Source: a bacterium
GTDB taxonomy: Bacteria > Joyebacterota > Joyebacteria > Joyebacterales > Joyebacteraceae
Assembly: GCA_025782395.1 (NCBI GenBank)
Contig: JALGZD010000131.1
Span: forward strand, 1 to 64,000
Reading direction: 5' to 3'
DNA: 64,000 bases
Positions 16,240 to 24,020 of this stretch are shown here, in pieces. How positions within the stretch are numbered: position 1 is the stretch's first letter; every line of letters starts with the position of its first letter. The notes under the pieces were generated by a model. The model searched no databases. It was not told the DNA's origin and was given only the letters and a program-made list of their open reading frames with translations. Position numbers and translations under genes: made by a program.

Positions 16240-17378
16240 CCCGCGCGCTTGAGGCCGGACAGGACGCGGGTAAACTCCTCCGCCCGCCTATCCCAGCTGT
16301 TCGGAAGCGCAATCTTCTCGCGAATCGATCGGCGGCGTTCATCGTCGCCGATCGCCTTTTCTACTGCGGACGCGAACTCGCCGGGATCAGAAGCGATATA
16401 GACGTCGCCTTCGTGCCGCCGGATCTCGTCGGAGAAGGGGGTCGAGACAACGTTGAGATCCATCGCCGCGTACATGTAGAGCTTGTTCGGGTTGATGGCT
16501 TCCGTCAGCGGTGTCATCACGAACGGCGCGATTCCCACGACGGCGGGTGACATGAGGAACGAGAGCTCTTCGTACGCGACTCTTCCTGTGAAAAGCACGG
16601 AATCCGGGAACGCTCGTTCAAGAGCCGTCTTCTCGGATCTCACCGAGTCGAAGATCCTGCCGACAATAACAAGACCCGTCCGCCTGCGGCGCTCCGTAAG
16701 CACCTCGAGGATGCGTCGCAGGATCCCGACGTCGAGTCTGTCGTCGATCGATCCCACGTAGACCACCAGATCTTCGCAATCGGAGAGCCTGCTCCTGGCT
16801 ATGACCTCTGGAATCGGAGTCTCCCGCTTCCCTTTGAATGTGCCGAGGTCCACACCGTTGCCGATAAGGTGCCCGCGCCCGCATTCGTCTCTCAGATGTT
16901 CCGATGAGGCGATGACCTCGTCCACGGACGATGCCATCATGCGGAACATCTCCTCCGCTTCCTCCCGGCAACACGGATAGAACTGAGGATGGAGATCGTT
17001 GCAGTCGTATACGACCGGAACGCCCATCTTCTGGATGTCGGAGATAAATGGCGCTGCCCATATATAGGAACATACAACGACATCAGGGTTGAACGTCTTC
17101 ACTGCCCGAAGCACTGTGCGACGTCCGACAGCAGTGAGACACCGGGTGAGGAAGCGGATCGGCGGGATGTGGGAATCAGGCTTCGGAAGCGGAATCGAGA
17201 CGTAGCGTACGCGAGCAGGAACTCTCTCTTCTCTCTCTCTGAAACTGTTCTCGTTTGCGCTCGAGTTGATCGGTGAGATGAACATGATTTCCCAGTCGCG
17301 CGGAAAGCACCGGATCATCTGGTGCTTCCGCGACACCTGCGACAGCCACTGGACCTCTGAGATGTAGAGAACCCGCAC
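16236..17378 (-). CDS. glycosyltransferase, GT4-like (GT-B fold)
   Basis: 380 residues. The protein has a GT-B layout. The N-terminal half binds the acceptor (VVYDCNDLHPQFYPC), and the C-terminal half binds the nucleotide sugar with VVYVGSIDDRLD, GLVIVGR and FTGRVAYEELSFLMS, followed by the conserved Glu-rich segment MTPLTEAINPNKLYMYAAM. It lacks a signal peptide and should act at the cytoplasmic face in surface-polysaccharide synthesis. Start GTG at 17378 has AGGAGG five bases upstream; the open frame reaches 17423 but overlaps the promoter region. The gene is monocistronic, and its 3' end overlaps the lipoprotein gene by three bases. Confidence 0.85.
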   Translation of the reverse strand: MRVLYISEVQWLSQVSRKHQMIRCFPRDWEIMFISPINSSANENSFREREERVPARVRYVSIPLPKPDSHIPPIRFLTRCLTAVGRRTVLRAVKTFNPDVVVCSYIWAAPFISDIQKMGVPVVYDCNDLHPQFYPCCREEAEEMFRMMASSVDEVIASSEHLRDECGRGHLIGNGVDLGTFKGKRETPIPEVIARSRLSDCEDLVVYVGSIDDRLDVGILRRILEVLTERRRRTGLVIVGRIFDSVRSEKTALERAFPDSVLFTGRVAYEELSFLMSPAVVGIAPFVMTPLTEAINPNKLYMYAAMDLNVVSTPFSDEIRRHEGDVYIASDPGEFASAVEKAIGDDERRRSIREKIALPNSWDRRAEEFTRVLSGLKRAG

Positions 17379-17410
17379 TCGTCCCTCCTGGGTGAGCCAC
17401 ACGTTGTCAC

Positions 17411-17440
17411 AGTCTAGACGCATCTAACCCCGGCGGTCAA
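17411..17440 (-). promoter_or_regulatory. promoter for glycosyltransferase gene
   Basis: Minus strand: -35 TTGACC (17440-17435), 18-base spacer, -10 TAGACT (17416-17411), 32 bases ahead of the GTG start. Confidence 0.5.
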
Positions 17441-17572
17441 CCGCAAGACACTTCACACTCTCTTCGAACCGCAGTATGATGACGAAGACGTGTGCGACTG
17501 TTGACGCATAACCTCATGCGGGACCGCTCATACGCGACGACGCTCTAGAAGACTGGAAACAAGGAGGAGCCT

Positions 17573-18055
17573 GTGGAGCTCAGGAGCATTCCCATAGAAT
17601 TCCCCGAGGGGTCGAACATCATCCTTGGGCAGAGTCACTTCATCAAGACTGTAGAAGATCTATACGAGATCATGGTGACCTCTTCTCCGGTCGTGAAGTT
17701 CGGCATCGCGTTCGCCGAGGCGTCCGGGCCGTGTCTCATCCGTCACGACGGCAACGACGATCGGCTCGAGAGCGTGGCGGTCGCGATCATGGAGACCATT
17801 GGAGCCGGACATGCGTTCGTGATAGTCATGGAGGAAGCGTTTCCCATCAGTGTTCTCAACGCGGTCAAGGTGTGCCATGAGGTGTGTGGGATCTACTGCG
17901 CGACCGCGAATCCTGTCGAGGTGATCGTAGCTGAAAAGGCCGATGGCAAGGGTATTCTAGGGGTTATCGACGGTTCTGGTCCGAAGGGAGTGGAGGGAGT
18001 CGAGGAGACGGGCAAGCGCAGGGAGTTTCTCAGGATGATAGGTCACAAGCGATAG
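17573..18055 (+). CDS. adenosine-specific kinase family protein (DUF355)
   Basis: 160 residues, full length for the DUF355/adenosine-specific kinase family (PF04008), which is more common in archaea and thermophiles. Characteristic segments are IPIEFPEGSNIILGQSHFIKTVEDLYE, FGIAFAEASGPCLIRHDGND and the end motif GVIDGSGPKGVE. A biochemical role as adenosine kinase has been proposed for an archaeal member, but this is weakly established. GTG start with AAGGAGGAG three bases upstream. A strong terminator follows (18126-18170). Confidence 0.88.
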   Translation: MELRSIPIEFPEGSNIILGQSHFIKTVEDLYEIMVTSSPVVKFGIAFAEASGPCLIRHDGNDDRLESVAVAIMETIGAGHAFVIVMEEAFPISVLNAVKVCHEVCGIYCATANPVEVIVAEKADGKGILGVIDGSGPKGVEGVEETGKRREFLRMIGHKR

Positions 18056-18125
18056 CGCCCACCGCGCCCTTGGCCGCCCGCGCGAGTGTGCACGAACGGA
18101 CAGCACCTCTCTTTTCGAAACGAAA

Positions 18126-18170
18126 GAACGAGGCGGCACGTTCGTGATTCGCCTCGTTCCCTGTTTCTTT
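18126..18170 (+). terminator. rho-independent terminator after DUF355 gene
   Basis: Perfect 10-bp stem GAACGAGGCG/CGCCTCGTTC with a 14-base loop, followed by CCTGTTTCTTT. It may also serve the convergent gene ending at 18196. Confidence 0.75.
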
Positions 18171-18195
18171 GAATTGAGCTTGCGCGCCGCCGCTG

Positions 18196-18534
18196 TCAGG
18201 AGAAGTAGTCTCTGATGAGTTTGCGTGCGTCGCTCTCCATCTCGCGCGGGATCATTACCATCTTCTCCGCCGGGATCGGTTCTTCCGTGAAGAGCTCGTC
18301 GCTCAGGAAACAGGGGATGCCGCCATCCTCGAGCAGCTCGCGCAAGAGGCCGATCCTGTCCTCGTCGTCTGTTGACTCAATAACGATGAGACCGTCCGAC
18401 GGGAGGTTGCTGTCATCCTCTGCCGGCGCTGCGTCGGGTTCCTCGACTTTGTCCATCAGTGGCACATCACAGTTTGGGCAGATCTCGATGCCCGGTTCTT
18501 CGTAGACGGTCTCGCACTCGGGACAGATGCGCAC
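18196..18534 (-). CDS. zinc-ribbon plus DUF2007-type signal-transducing protein
   Basis: 112 residues. The N-terminus is a zinc ribbon with two C-x2-C knuckles (CPEC and CPNC, 17 residues between the first cysteines). An acidic linker leads to a C-terminal DUF2007-like domain (about residues 60-110; LIVIESTDDEDRIGLLRELLEDGGIPCFLSDE), a small ferredoxin-like fold annotated as a putative signal transducer. The GTG at 18534 has GGAGG eight bases upstream; the open frame extends to 18621 without a ribosome site. A divergent promoter region lies upstream. Role unknown. Confidence 0.78.
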   Translation of the reverse strand: MRICPECETVYEEPGIEICPNCDVPLMDKVEEPDAAPAEDDSNLPSDGLIVIESTDDEDRIGLLRELLEDGGIPCFLSDELFTEEPIPAEKMVMIPREMESDARKLIRDYFS

Positions 18535-18587
18535 CCTGAAATCCTCCGCGCTGTAGTTGATGGGTGGCTCGAAGGCGAACGAGTAAG

Positions 18588-18615
18588 ATACTAGCAACAC
18601 GTTCGCCGGAGTCAA
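18588..18615 (-). promoter_or_regulatory. possible promoter for zinc-ribbon/DUF2007 gene
   Basis: Minus strand: -35 TTGACT (18615-18610), 16-base spacer, -10 TAGTAT (18593-18588). Confidence 0.4.
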
Positions 18616-18655
18616 ACACAAAGTTGAACTCTGCTTGTCGCGGGCGAATGCCAGG

Positions 18656-18701
18656 AGTGAGGCGCGGGAATCGGCCGAGAGTGACGCGCGGGAATTGGCA
18701 C
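18656..18701. repeat. imperfect tandem 24-bp repeat
   Basis: Two copies of AGTGAsGCGCGGGAATyGGC (18656-18677 and 18680-18701) lie between the divergent genes at 18534 and 18861. A weaker third similarity lies just upstream. The 326-base gap otherwise holds only the two divergent promoters. Confidence 0.45.
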
Positions 18702-18737
18702 GGAATCCGCGCGAATCGATTCGGCGTCGGGTGCGGG

Positions 18738-18766
18738 TTGACAGCCAATGTCCGGCGAACTAGCAT
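18738..18766 (+). promoter_or_regulatory. promoter for geranylgeranyl reductase family gene
   Basis: -35 TTGACA (18738-18743, perfect), 17-base spacer, -10 TAGCAT (18761-18766), giving a leader of about 88 bases before the gene at 18861. Confidence 0.65.
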
Positions 18767-18860
18767 CAGTACAAGCAGCACCGGACCCTGTCTCAGGCCG
18801 GTTGGCAGGTTCCGATAGACTACAACCCGATAAGCTCCTGCGAGCTGGTACTGGAGTAAC

Positions 18861-20021
18861 ATGAGCGGGCGCTTCGATCTCATAGTGGCGGGTGCGGGGC
18901 CTGCAGGCAGCAGCTGCGCTGAGCGCGCCGCCGAGCTGGGTCTTCGCGTCGCAGTGTTTGAGAAAGAGACATTCCCACGCTCCAAGCCGTGCGCCGGCGG
19001 GCTCACGTCGAGAGCTCTTGGGCTTCTCGGTTCATCCGTCGACAGCGTCATTCACCACAGAATCAGAACCAGTGAGTTGTCGATCGGTCCGCGTGTGACC
19101 GTGACCTGGACCGGGCGCGATACCATTATCGCGACGACCACGCGGAAGGAACTCGATCAGTATCTCGCCGAGCGCGCGATATCCGCAGGCGCGCGGGTGG
19201 AGTTCGGCACTGCAGTTGATTCGGCGATCGATCTCGGCGGACATGTGGAGATTACGGCCGGTTCGCGCGGCCTGAGCGCGACGTATCTTGTCGCCGCAGA
19301 TGGTGTCCGGGGCCGTCTCAGGGGCATGGTGGGCATTCCATCACTGAGGCTTTCGGGGGCGGCGTACGCGCGGGTATTCCCCGACACACCTTCCGCTCTC
19401 GAGCCGTTCCTCGACAGGGTGATCATCGATGTTGGTGTGGGCCGGAGAGGATACGGCTGGATCTTTCCGAAGAAGGACCACCTGAACGTAGGCGTCTGTG
19501 GGGAGGCTCCGCTCAGCTCGGACTACATCCGGGACGTCGATCGGTTCATCGAACAGCGCGGACTCAGTTCATGGATGGTGGAAGGCCACTTCGCGCGGTC
19601 CACGCCGGGGGCTGCTGCTCCTGGGAGTCTCGCGAAGGGGCGGATCCTCGTTGTGGGTGACGCGGCCGGTCTGGCGGATCCGATCACCGGGGAAGGGATC
19701 TCCCACTCGATAGCGACCGGTCGCCTGGCGGCGGAGGCGGTGAGACAGGCGCTGGAGGGTGGGGACGAGGCGTCGACGATCTACCGTGGGCGTGCCGTCG
19801 CGAAGATCCTGCCGGTGATCAACCATTCGAGGCGGTTTGGCGGACTTCTGCATACGCTCGGTCCTGGACCGCTGAGCGCGGGACTGCGGATCCCGGGGAT
19901 GGCAGCGCTGCTGGAGTCGTGGCTGCCGCGTTTGGGCTATGCCTCCGAGGGCGGCAGACTGACGATCGACAGATCGGGCCGCGGGAGGCGCACGGCCCGG
20001 CACGCGAAGAGCCCCACCTGA
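18861..20021 (+). CDS. geranylgeranyl reductase family FAD-dependent oxidoreductase
   Basis: 386 residues. The N-terminal FAD motif is DLIVAGAGPAGSSCAE with the ribose-binding Glu in VAVFEKE. KPCAGGLT, GYGWIFPKKDHLNVGV (the P/G-x-Y-x-W-x-FP motif) and VVGDAAGLADPITGEGI are hallmarks of the GGR family, which saturates prenyl chains of lipids, quinones or chlorophyll. Substrate cannot be told from sequence. Candidates are polyprenyl quinone or a membrane lipid. Start ATG follows CTGGAG. The C-terminal tail is basic, and the terminator stem overlaps the last codons. A distant relative lies at 45143-46564. Confidence 0.88.
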   Translation: MSGRFDLIVAGAGPAGSSCAERAAELGLRVAVFEKETFPRSKPCAGGLTSRALGLLGSSVDSVIHHRIRTSELSIGPRVTVTWTGRDTIIATTTRKELDQYLAERAISAGARVEFGTAVDSAIDLGGHVEITAGSRGLSATYLVAADGVRGRLRGMVGIPSLRLSGAAYARVFPDTPSALEPFLDRVIIDVGVGRRGYGWIFPKKDHLNVGVCGEAPLSSDYIRDVDRFIEQRGLSSWMVEGHFARSTPGAAAPGSLAKGRILVVGDAAGLADPITGEGISHSIATGRLAAEAVRQALEGGDEASTIYRGRAVAKILPVINHSRRFGGLLHTLGPGPLSAGLRIPGMAALLESWLPRLGYASEGGRLTIDRSGRGRRTARHAKSPT

Positions 20022-20037
20022 CAGGGTGGGGCTCTTT
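20008..20037 (+). terminator. rho-independent terminator overlapping the gene end
   Basis: Perfect 11-bp stem AGAGCCCCACC/GGTGGGGCTCT with a six-base loop, then TTTC-like T-rich sequence. The TGA stop lies in the loop. Confidence 0.8.
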
Positions 20038-20120
20038 CGCAGCACAGACTGGTGCTCGACGCGCGATCGGGCGGGGGGACACCACGAAACGCAGGCCGTA
20101 CGCTGGATCTACCTCTGGAT

Positions 20121-20774
20121 CTACCTGTAAAGCGCCTTGATCGCGGACCAGGATCGTCCCTCAACGGGTACCGCGTTGTCGATCCAGATGTACATCCCGA
20201 AGTGCCATGTGTGCAGCGTCTCCGGGCAGTTCACGGTGAACGAGCCGTTGTAACTGCCGGTGCCGGCGTAGCCCTCGTAGATGCCAGTGCCCTGCCGGAT
20301 GATGACGATGCATCCGCTGAAGCTCCCAGCGCAGAACTCATCGTCGTCGAGAACGCCGTCGTTGTCGTCGTCCGTCACGAGCATCTGGATGGTGCAGACG
20401 CCCGTCATCGTACCGCCGAACGTGTCGTCGACGATGTGGAGCGAGTTCTGTTCGGGGAGGCCGTGGTTGACGTCGATGTACCCGATCCAGTAGCCGGGCG
20501 TCCCGGGCGTGTAATTGCCGGCGAAGAACGTGTCCCAGAAGTACTGCGTTCGGGCGGCCGGCATCGAAGTATCCGGCCAGAGGAGATCCGGGACCGTGAT
20601 GGTCCAGGAACCCTCGGTGATGTCGCCACCTGGGTCCATGGCACCCGTGAACGTCGGAGGGCTGTCGTTGATAAAGTCGCCGTAGCCGGTTCCGAAGAAC
20701 CACACGAAGATCTGGTCGGCGGGGGCCGCTGCGGCCACGAGCAGGATCAGTGCGAGCGTAAGTAGCAGACGCAT
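20121..20774 (-). CDS. exported protein with C-terminal SWSAIKALYR tag
   Basis: 217 residues with a signal peptide (MRLLLTLALILLVAAAAPA) and a mature, aromatic- and Gly-rich beta protein with an acidic Ca-site-like run (TDDDNDGVLDDDE). No family is recognised. The last 15 residues, PVEGRSWSAIKALYR, match the ends of two other exported proteins in the window (36451 and 37115: PVEDVSWGAIKALYR, PVENASWGAIKALYR). The codons differ, so the peptide itself is conserved. Start ATG at 20774 follows GAGAGGAGAG; the longer frame to 20897 lacks a signal peptide. The gene converges on the GGR gene. Confidence 0.72.
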   Translation of the reverse strand: MRLLLTLALILLVAAAAPADQIFVWFFGTGYGDFINDSPPTFTGAMDPGGDITEGSWTITVPDLLWPDTSMPAARTQYFWDTFFAGNYTPGTPGYWIGYIDVNHGLPEQNSLHIVDDTFGGTMTGVCTIQMLVTDDDNDGVLDDDEFCAGSFSGCIVIIRQGTGIYEGYAGTGSYNGSFTVNCPETLHTWHFGMYIWIDNAVPVEGRSWSAIKALYR

Positions 20775-20913
20775 CTGCGACTCTCCTCTCTCGCCCGAAG
20801 GGCGCGTGAGGGACCTCTGTCTATGGAACACCATAGCTGACGGGGCTCGCAACCTCAGCAGTGGGGTCAGTATAGCGTACAGCAACTGGCATGTCAAGTG
20901 TTTGCGTGGGGAG

Positions 20914-21034
20914 TGTGTAAGCTAAGCACAAATGTCCTCTTTAACTGCAAAGCGAAAATGTCCTCTCTAGCTGCAAAGCTAGAATGACGTCTCTAACTGC
21001 AAAGCAGGAGTGTCGTCTGCAATTGCGCTGGTAG
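20914..21034 (+). mobile_element. left end of a decayed transposable element with four 26-bp tandem repeats
   Basis: The outer end TGTGTAAGCT (20914-20923) is followed by four successive 26-bp units starting at 20931, 20957, 20983 and 21009, each built on AATGTCCTCTCTAGCTGCAAAGC. The same end occurs inverted at 28654-28702, with the same 17 bases between the end and the first unit. Arrays of such units at element ends usually bind the transposase. A truncated reading frame beginning 27 bases later may be the transposase start. Confidence 0.6.
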
Positions 21035-21060
21035 AATACCCTCCTCACGGAGGGGCACGC

Positions 21061-21201
21061 ATGAGAGGGAAGATCATCTTGAGTCATGAGGAGGCCCACA
21101 GAGCCGTTGTCCTGGATGAGCTTCTTGAGCGTCGCCCTCGCTCCGGCATTGATTCTCTGCGTAAACTGTGGTATCATCGTAAGTTGAAACCGAAGAGATG
21201 A
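21061..21201 (+). pseudogene. possible transposase N-terminal remnant
   Basis: 46 codons starting MRGKIILSHEEAHRAVV and ending after RKLKPKR. The position just inside an element end and the helical N-terminal sequence (S-x-E-E-x-x-R-x-x-V-L-D-E-L-L-E) recall the start of ISNCY-type transposases, but the rest of such a protein is missing. This is a guess from position and pattern. A promoter for the downstream peptidase gene has been read in its 3' half. Confidence 0.35.
21149..21177 (+). promoter_or_regulatory. promoter for M14 carboxypeptidase gene, inside the element remnant
   Basis: -35 TTGATT (21149-21154), 17-base spacer, -10 TATCAT (21172-21177), 61 bases upstream of the start at 21239. 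Confidence 0.6.
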
Positions 21202-21238
21202 TGCATCGGCAGTTTCACCATGAAGGGAGCCGACGAGC

Positions 21239-23875
21239 ATGAGGTGTGTCTCGAAGTCCTTTGTTACAGTTCTGATGGCGGTCGGTCTTCTGCTTGGTCT
21301 TGCGGCGGGAGCTACGGCGACAAGCCCGGATGGACCGTACATTCAGGCCAGAGTTGAGTTCGCGTCCATGGCGGACTGGTATCGGTTTGTGAACATCGAG
21401 GGTATGGACATCATGAAGTCCAAGCCGGGGGTGATGGTCGAGATCGTCACCAACGACGCCCAGATCGAAGAACTCCGTGCGCTCGGCTTCGGCGTGGAGG
21501 TAGAGATCGAGGATATGGCGGCCTTCTATGCTTCCCGTCTGCGCGGTCGCAACTTCGGTGCGTTCCACACCTTCTCCGAAACGATCGATTTCATCGACAA
21601 TCTGACCGCCACATATCCCTCGATCGTTGGGGAGAAGATAAGCATCGGTACGAGCATCGAGGGCCGCGACATCTGGGCGATCAAGATTTCAGACAACCCG
21701 GGCGTGGATGAGACCGAGCCCGAGATTCTCCTCGATGGCCTGCATCACGCGCGCGAGCCCATTTCGGTCGACGTCCTTCTTCACTACATGACCTGGCTGA
21801 CCTCGAACTATGGAACCAATCCGGAGGCTACGTTCCTCGTAGAGAACCGGGAGATCTGGTTCATCCCGGTCGTGAACCCGGACGGGTACTGCTACAACGA
21901 GCTGACGGATCCTGGTGGTGGGGGGATGTGGCGGAAGAACCGACGCGACAACGCAAGTTCGTCCTGCTACGGAGTGGACCCAAACCGTAACTACGACTAC
22001 GAGTGGGGAGGAATCGGAAGCTCCGGTGACCCGTGCAGCGAGACCTATCGTGGCACGGCCCCTCACTCCGAGCCCTGCATCCAGGCGTACACGAACTTCG
22101 TTGCAGAGCGGGAGTTTATCACCAACATCACGTTCCACTCGGTCGCGGGGATGGTTCTGCTGCCGTGGAGCTACACGAATGACCATACGCCCGACGACGC
22201 GATGTTCCGCGTGATTGCTAACAACATGGCGCAGTACAACGGCTACCAGGTGGGGCAGGCAGGCGAGATTCTCTACAACTGCAGCGGGACGACGTGCGAC
22301 TGGGCATACGGTATTGAGGATGTCTGGTCTCTCTGCGTCGAGGTCTCGGGAACAGGATTCTGGCCGGCTGAGAGTGAGATCCCGAGCCTGAATGCCGAGA
22401 ACCTCTGGCCGCAGCAATATATCTGTCGGATTGCGGGGAGCTACCTTGCAGTAGACGGAACCACGTTTTCCGGCGGCAACGGTGACCAGGAACCGGACGC
22501 CGGTGAGACTCTCGATCTCGTCGTTGCGATCGAGAACCAGGGAATCATCGCCGGTGCGGCCGACGTGACGGTAGCTATCACGACGGACGATCCGTACGTC
22601 CAGCTTCATGATGCAAGCACCACACTTGGTGCGATCCCGGCGGGGTCTACGGTGTCCAACTCAGGCGACCCGTTCTCCTTCACCGTTGATCCAGCCACGC
22701 CCGACGGACACGGGCTTGTCCTCACGCTCGAGATAACGGGCGACGGACTCTACATGGAAGAGACGCTCTCCTGGATGGTGGGTGAGCCGACGGTGGTCTT
22801 CTTCGACGACATGGAGAGCGGGACCGGGAACTGGGTTGAGAACGACGGCTACTGGGGGCTTACAGGTACGCAGTCACACTCGCCCTCGACCTCGTACACC
22901 GACAGCCCGAGCGGCGACTACGGTAACTACCGGAACACGTGGATCGAGCTGGCTACCGCGATCGATTTCTCATCGGCGACCGCGGCGGATCTGTCGTTCT
23001 GGCACAGAGTCGATACGGAAGAGGATTACGACTACTGCTACGTTGAGGTCTCGGATGACAACGGCGCGGCGTGGCATCAGATTGGTCCGAAGTACCACGG
23101 GAACAACTATGGATGGGAAGAGGTGGAACTGTCTCTGAACGATTTCGTCGGGACGGCGGATTTCCTGCTGAGGTTCCGGTTCACGTCCGACACGTACGTG
23201 CAGGAGGATGGATGGTACGTTGATGACGTGACGATCAGCGGCCCGCCGACCGGTAACGTGAAGCCGTCCGTTCCTATGCTCTCCGATCCTCCGGACGGCG
23301 GAACCGTGAGCAGTTCAACGCCGGAGCTCACTGTTGCCAACTCATCCGATCCGGACCCCGGAGACGTGCTGACATACGGCTTCCAGGTATACGACGACGC
23401 GCTCTGCACGGGTCTCGTCGCTTCCGTTAGCGGCGTGACCGAGGGTGCCGTCACGACGTCATGGACCGTGACATCGTCATTGGACAACGGCACATACTAC
23501 TGGCGCGCCTATGCCGACGACGGCACCGAGCGCAGCGCGCTCATGGCGACGGCATCGTTCATCGTCGAGGACACCGGGGTTGAGAGCCCGAGCATTGCCG
23601 TACTGGTTCTCCACCCGTGCCGGCCGAATCCCTTCGGCAGGCAGGCGTCACTGTCGTTTGAACTCCCGACTCAGTCGGATGTGGCTTTCGCCATTTACAG
23701 CGTTGACGGTCGTCTGGTGAGGAGGCTCATAGACGCTGAGATGGATCCCGGTACGGTCGATGTGATGTGGGACGGTCGCGACGATCGTGGCCGGCGTGTG
23801 GGAAACGGTCTCTACTTCATGAAACTGGTGGCCGGAGACGATGTCCGCCGCGGCAAGGTTGTCGTCCTTAGATAG
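21239..23875 (+). CDS. exported M14 zinc carboxypeptidase with FlgD-like C-terminal domain
   Basis: 878 residues. A signal peptide and a propeptide-like region precede an M14 domain (about residues 105-400). The zinc ligands are His170 and Glu173 (HxxE in HHAREP) and His300 (FHS). The substrate Arg is in DPNRNY, and the catalytic Glu368 is in CVEVSGTG. Then follow a beta-sandwich (about 400-510), a MAM/jelly-roll-like domain (about 515-680, DDMESGTGNW ... DGWYVDDVTISG), a fibronectin-like domain and a FlgD-like C-terminal domain (RPNPFGRQASLSFELP ... GNGLYFMKLVAG), the type linked to T9SS sorting. It should be exported and remove C-terminal residues from extracellular peptides. Start ATG lies at the signal peptide with GAAGGGAG upstream. 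Confidence 0.92.
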   Translation: MRCVSKSFVTVLMAVGLLLGLAAGATATSPDGPYIQARVEFASMADWYRFVNIEGMDIMKSKPGVMVEIVTNDAQIEELRALGFGVEVEIEDMAAFYASRLRGRNFGAFHTFSETIDFIDNLTATYPSIVGEKISIGTSIEGRDIWAIKISDNPGVDETEPEILLDGLHHAREPISVDVLLHYMTWLTSNYGTNPEATFLVENREIWFIPVVNPDGYCYNELTDPGGGGMWRKNRRDNASSSCYGVDPNRNYDYEWGGIGSSGDPCSETYRGTAPHSEPCIQAYTNFVAEREFITNITFHSVAGMVLLPWSYTNDHTPDDAMFRVIANNMAQYNGYQVGQAGEILYNCSGTTCDWAYGIEDVWSLCVEVSGTGFWPAESEIPSLNAENLWPQQYICRIAGSYLAVDGTTFSGGNGDQEPDAGETLDLVVAIENQGIIAGAADVTVAITTDDPYVQLHDASTTLGAIPAGSTVSNSGDPFSFTVDPATPDGHGLVLTLEITGDGLYMEETLSWMVGEPTVVFFDDMESGTGNWVENDGYWGLTGTQSHSPSTSYTDSPSGDYGNYRNTWIELATAIDFSSATAADLSFWHRVDTEEDYDYCYVEVSDDNGAAWHQIGPKYHGNNYGWEEVELSLNDFVGTADFLLRFRFTSDTYVQEDGWYVDDVTISGPPTGNVKPSVPMLSDPPDGGTVSSSTPELTVANSSDPDPGDVLTYGFQVYDDALCTGLVASVSGVTEGAVTTSWTVTSSLDNGTYYWRAYADDGTERSALMATASFIVEDTGVESPSIAVLVLHPCRPNPFGRQASLSFELPTQSDVAFAIYSVDGRLVRRLIDAEMDPGTVDVMWDGRDDRGRRVGNGLYFMKLVAGDDVRRGKVVVLR

Positions 23876-23903
23876 CGGCAGACAACAACTTACGCATTTT
23901 ATT

Positions 23904-23938
23904 ACCGGCTCTTCCCTAGAGGGGAGAGCCGGTCTTTC
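23904..23938 (+). terminator. rho-independent terminator after M14 gene
   Basis: Stem ACCGGCTCT/AGAGCCGGT (9 bp, 12-base loop) followed by CTTTCT. Confidence 0.75.
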
Positions 23939-24020
23939 TGGAACACCCCTTGCAACGAAATGCACGTGCAGGCCCCTGCGGGGGTTCTTTCAGGCATGTG
24001 CAGACGTGAGGGGGTGTGTA

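Noticed and set aside
20000-21000. Possible CRISPR array from the regular 26-bp repeats
   Set aside because: The units are contiguous without spacers and only four in number, next to a transposable-element end.
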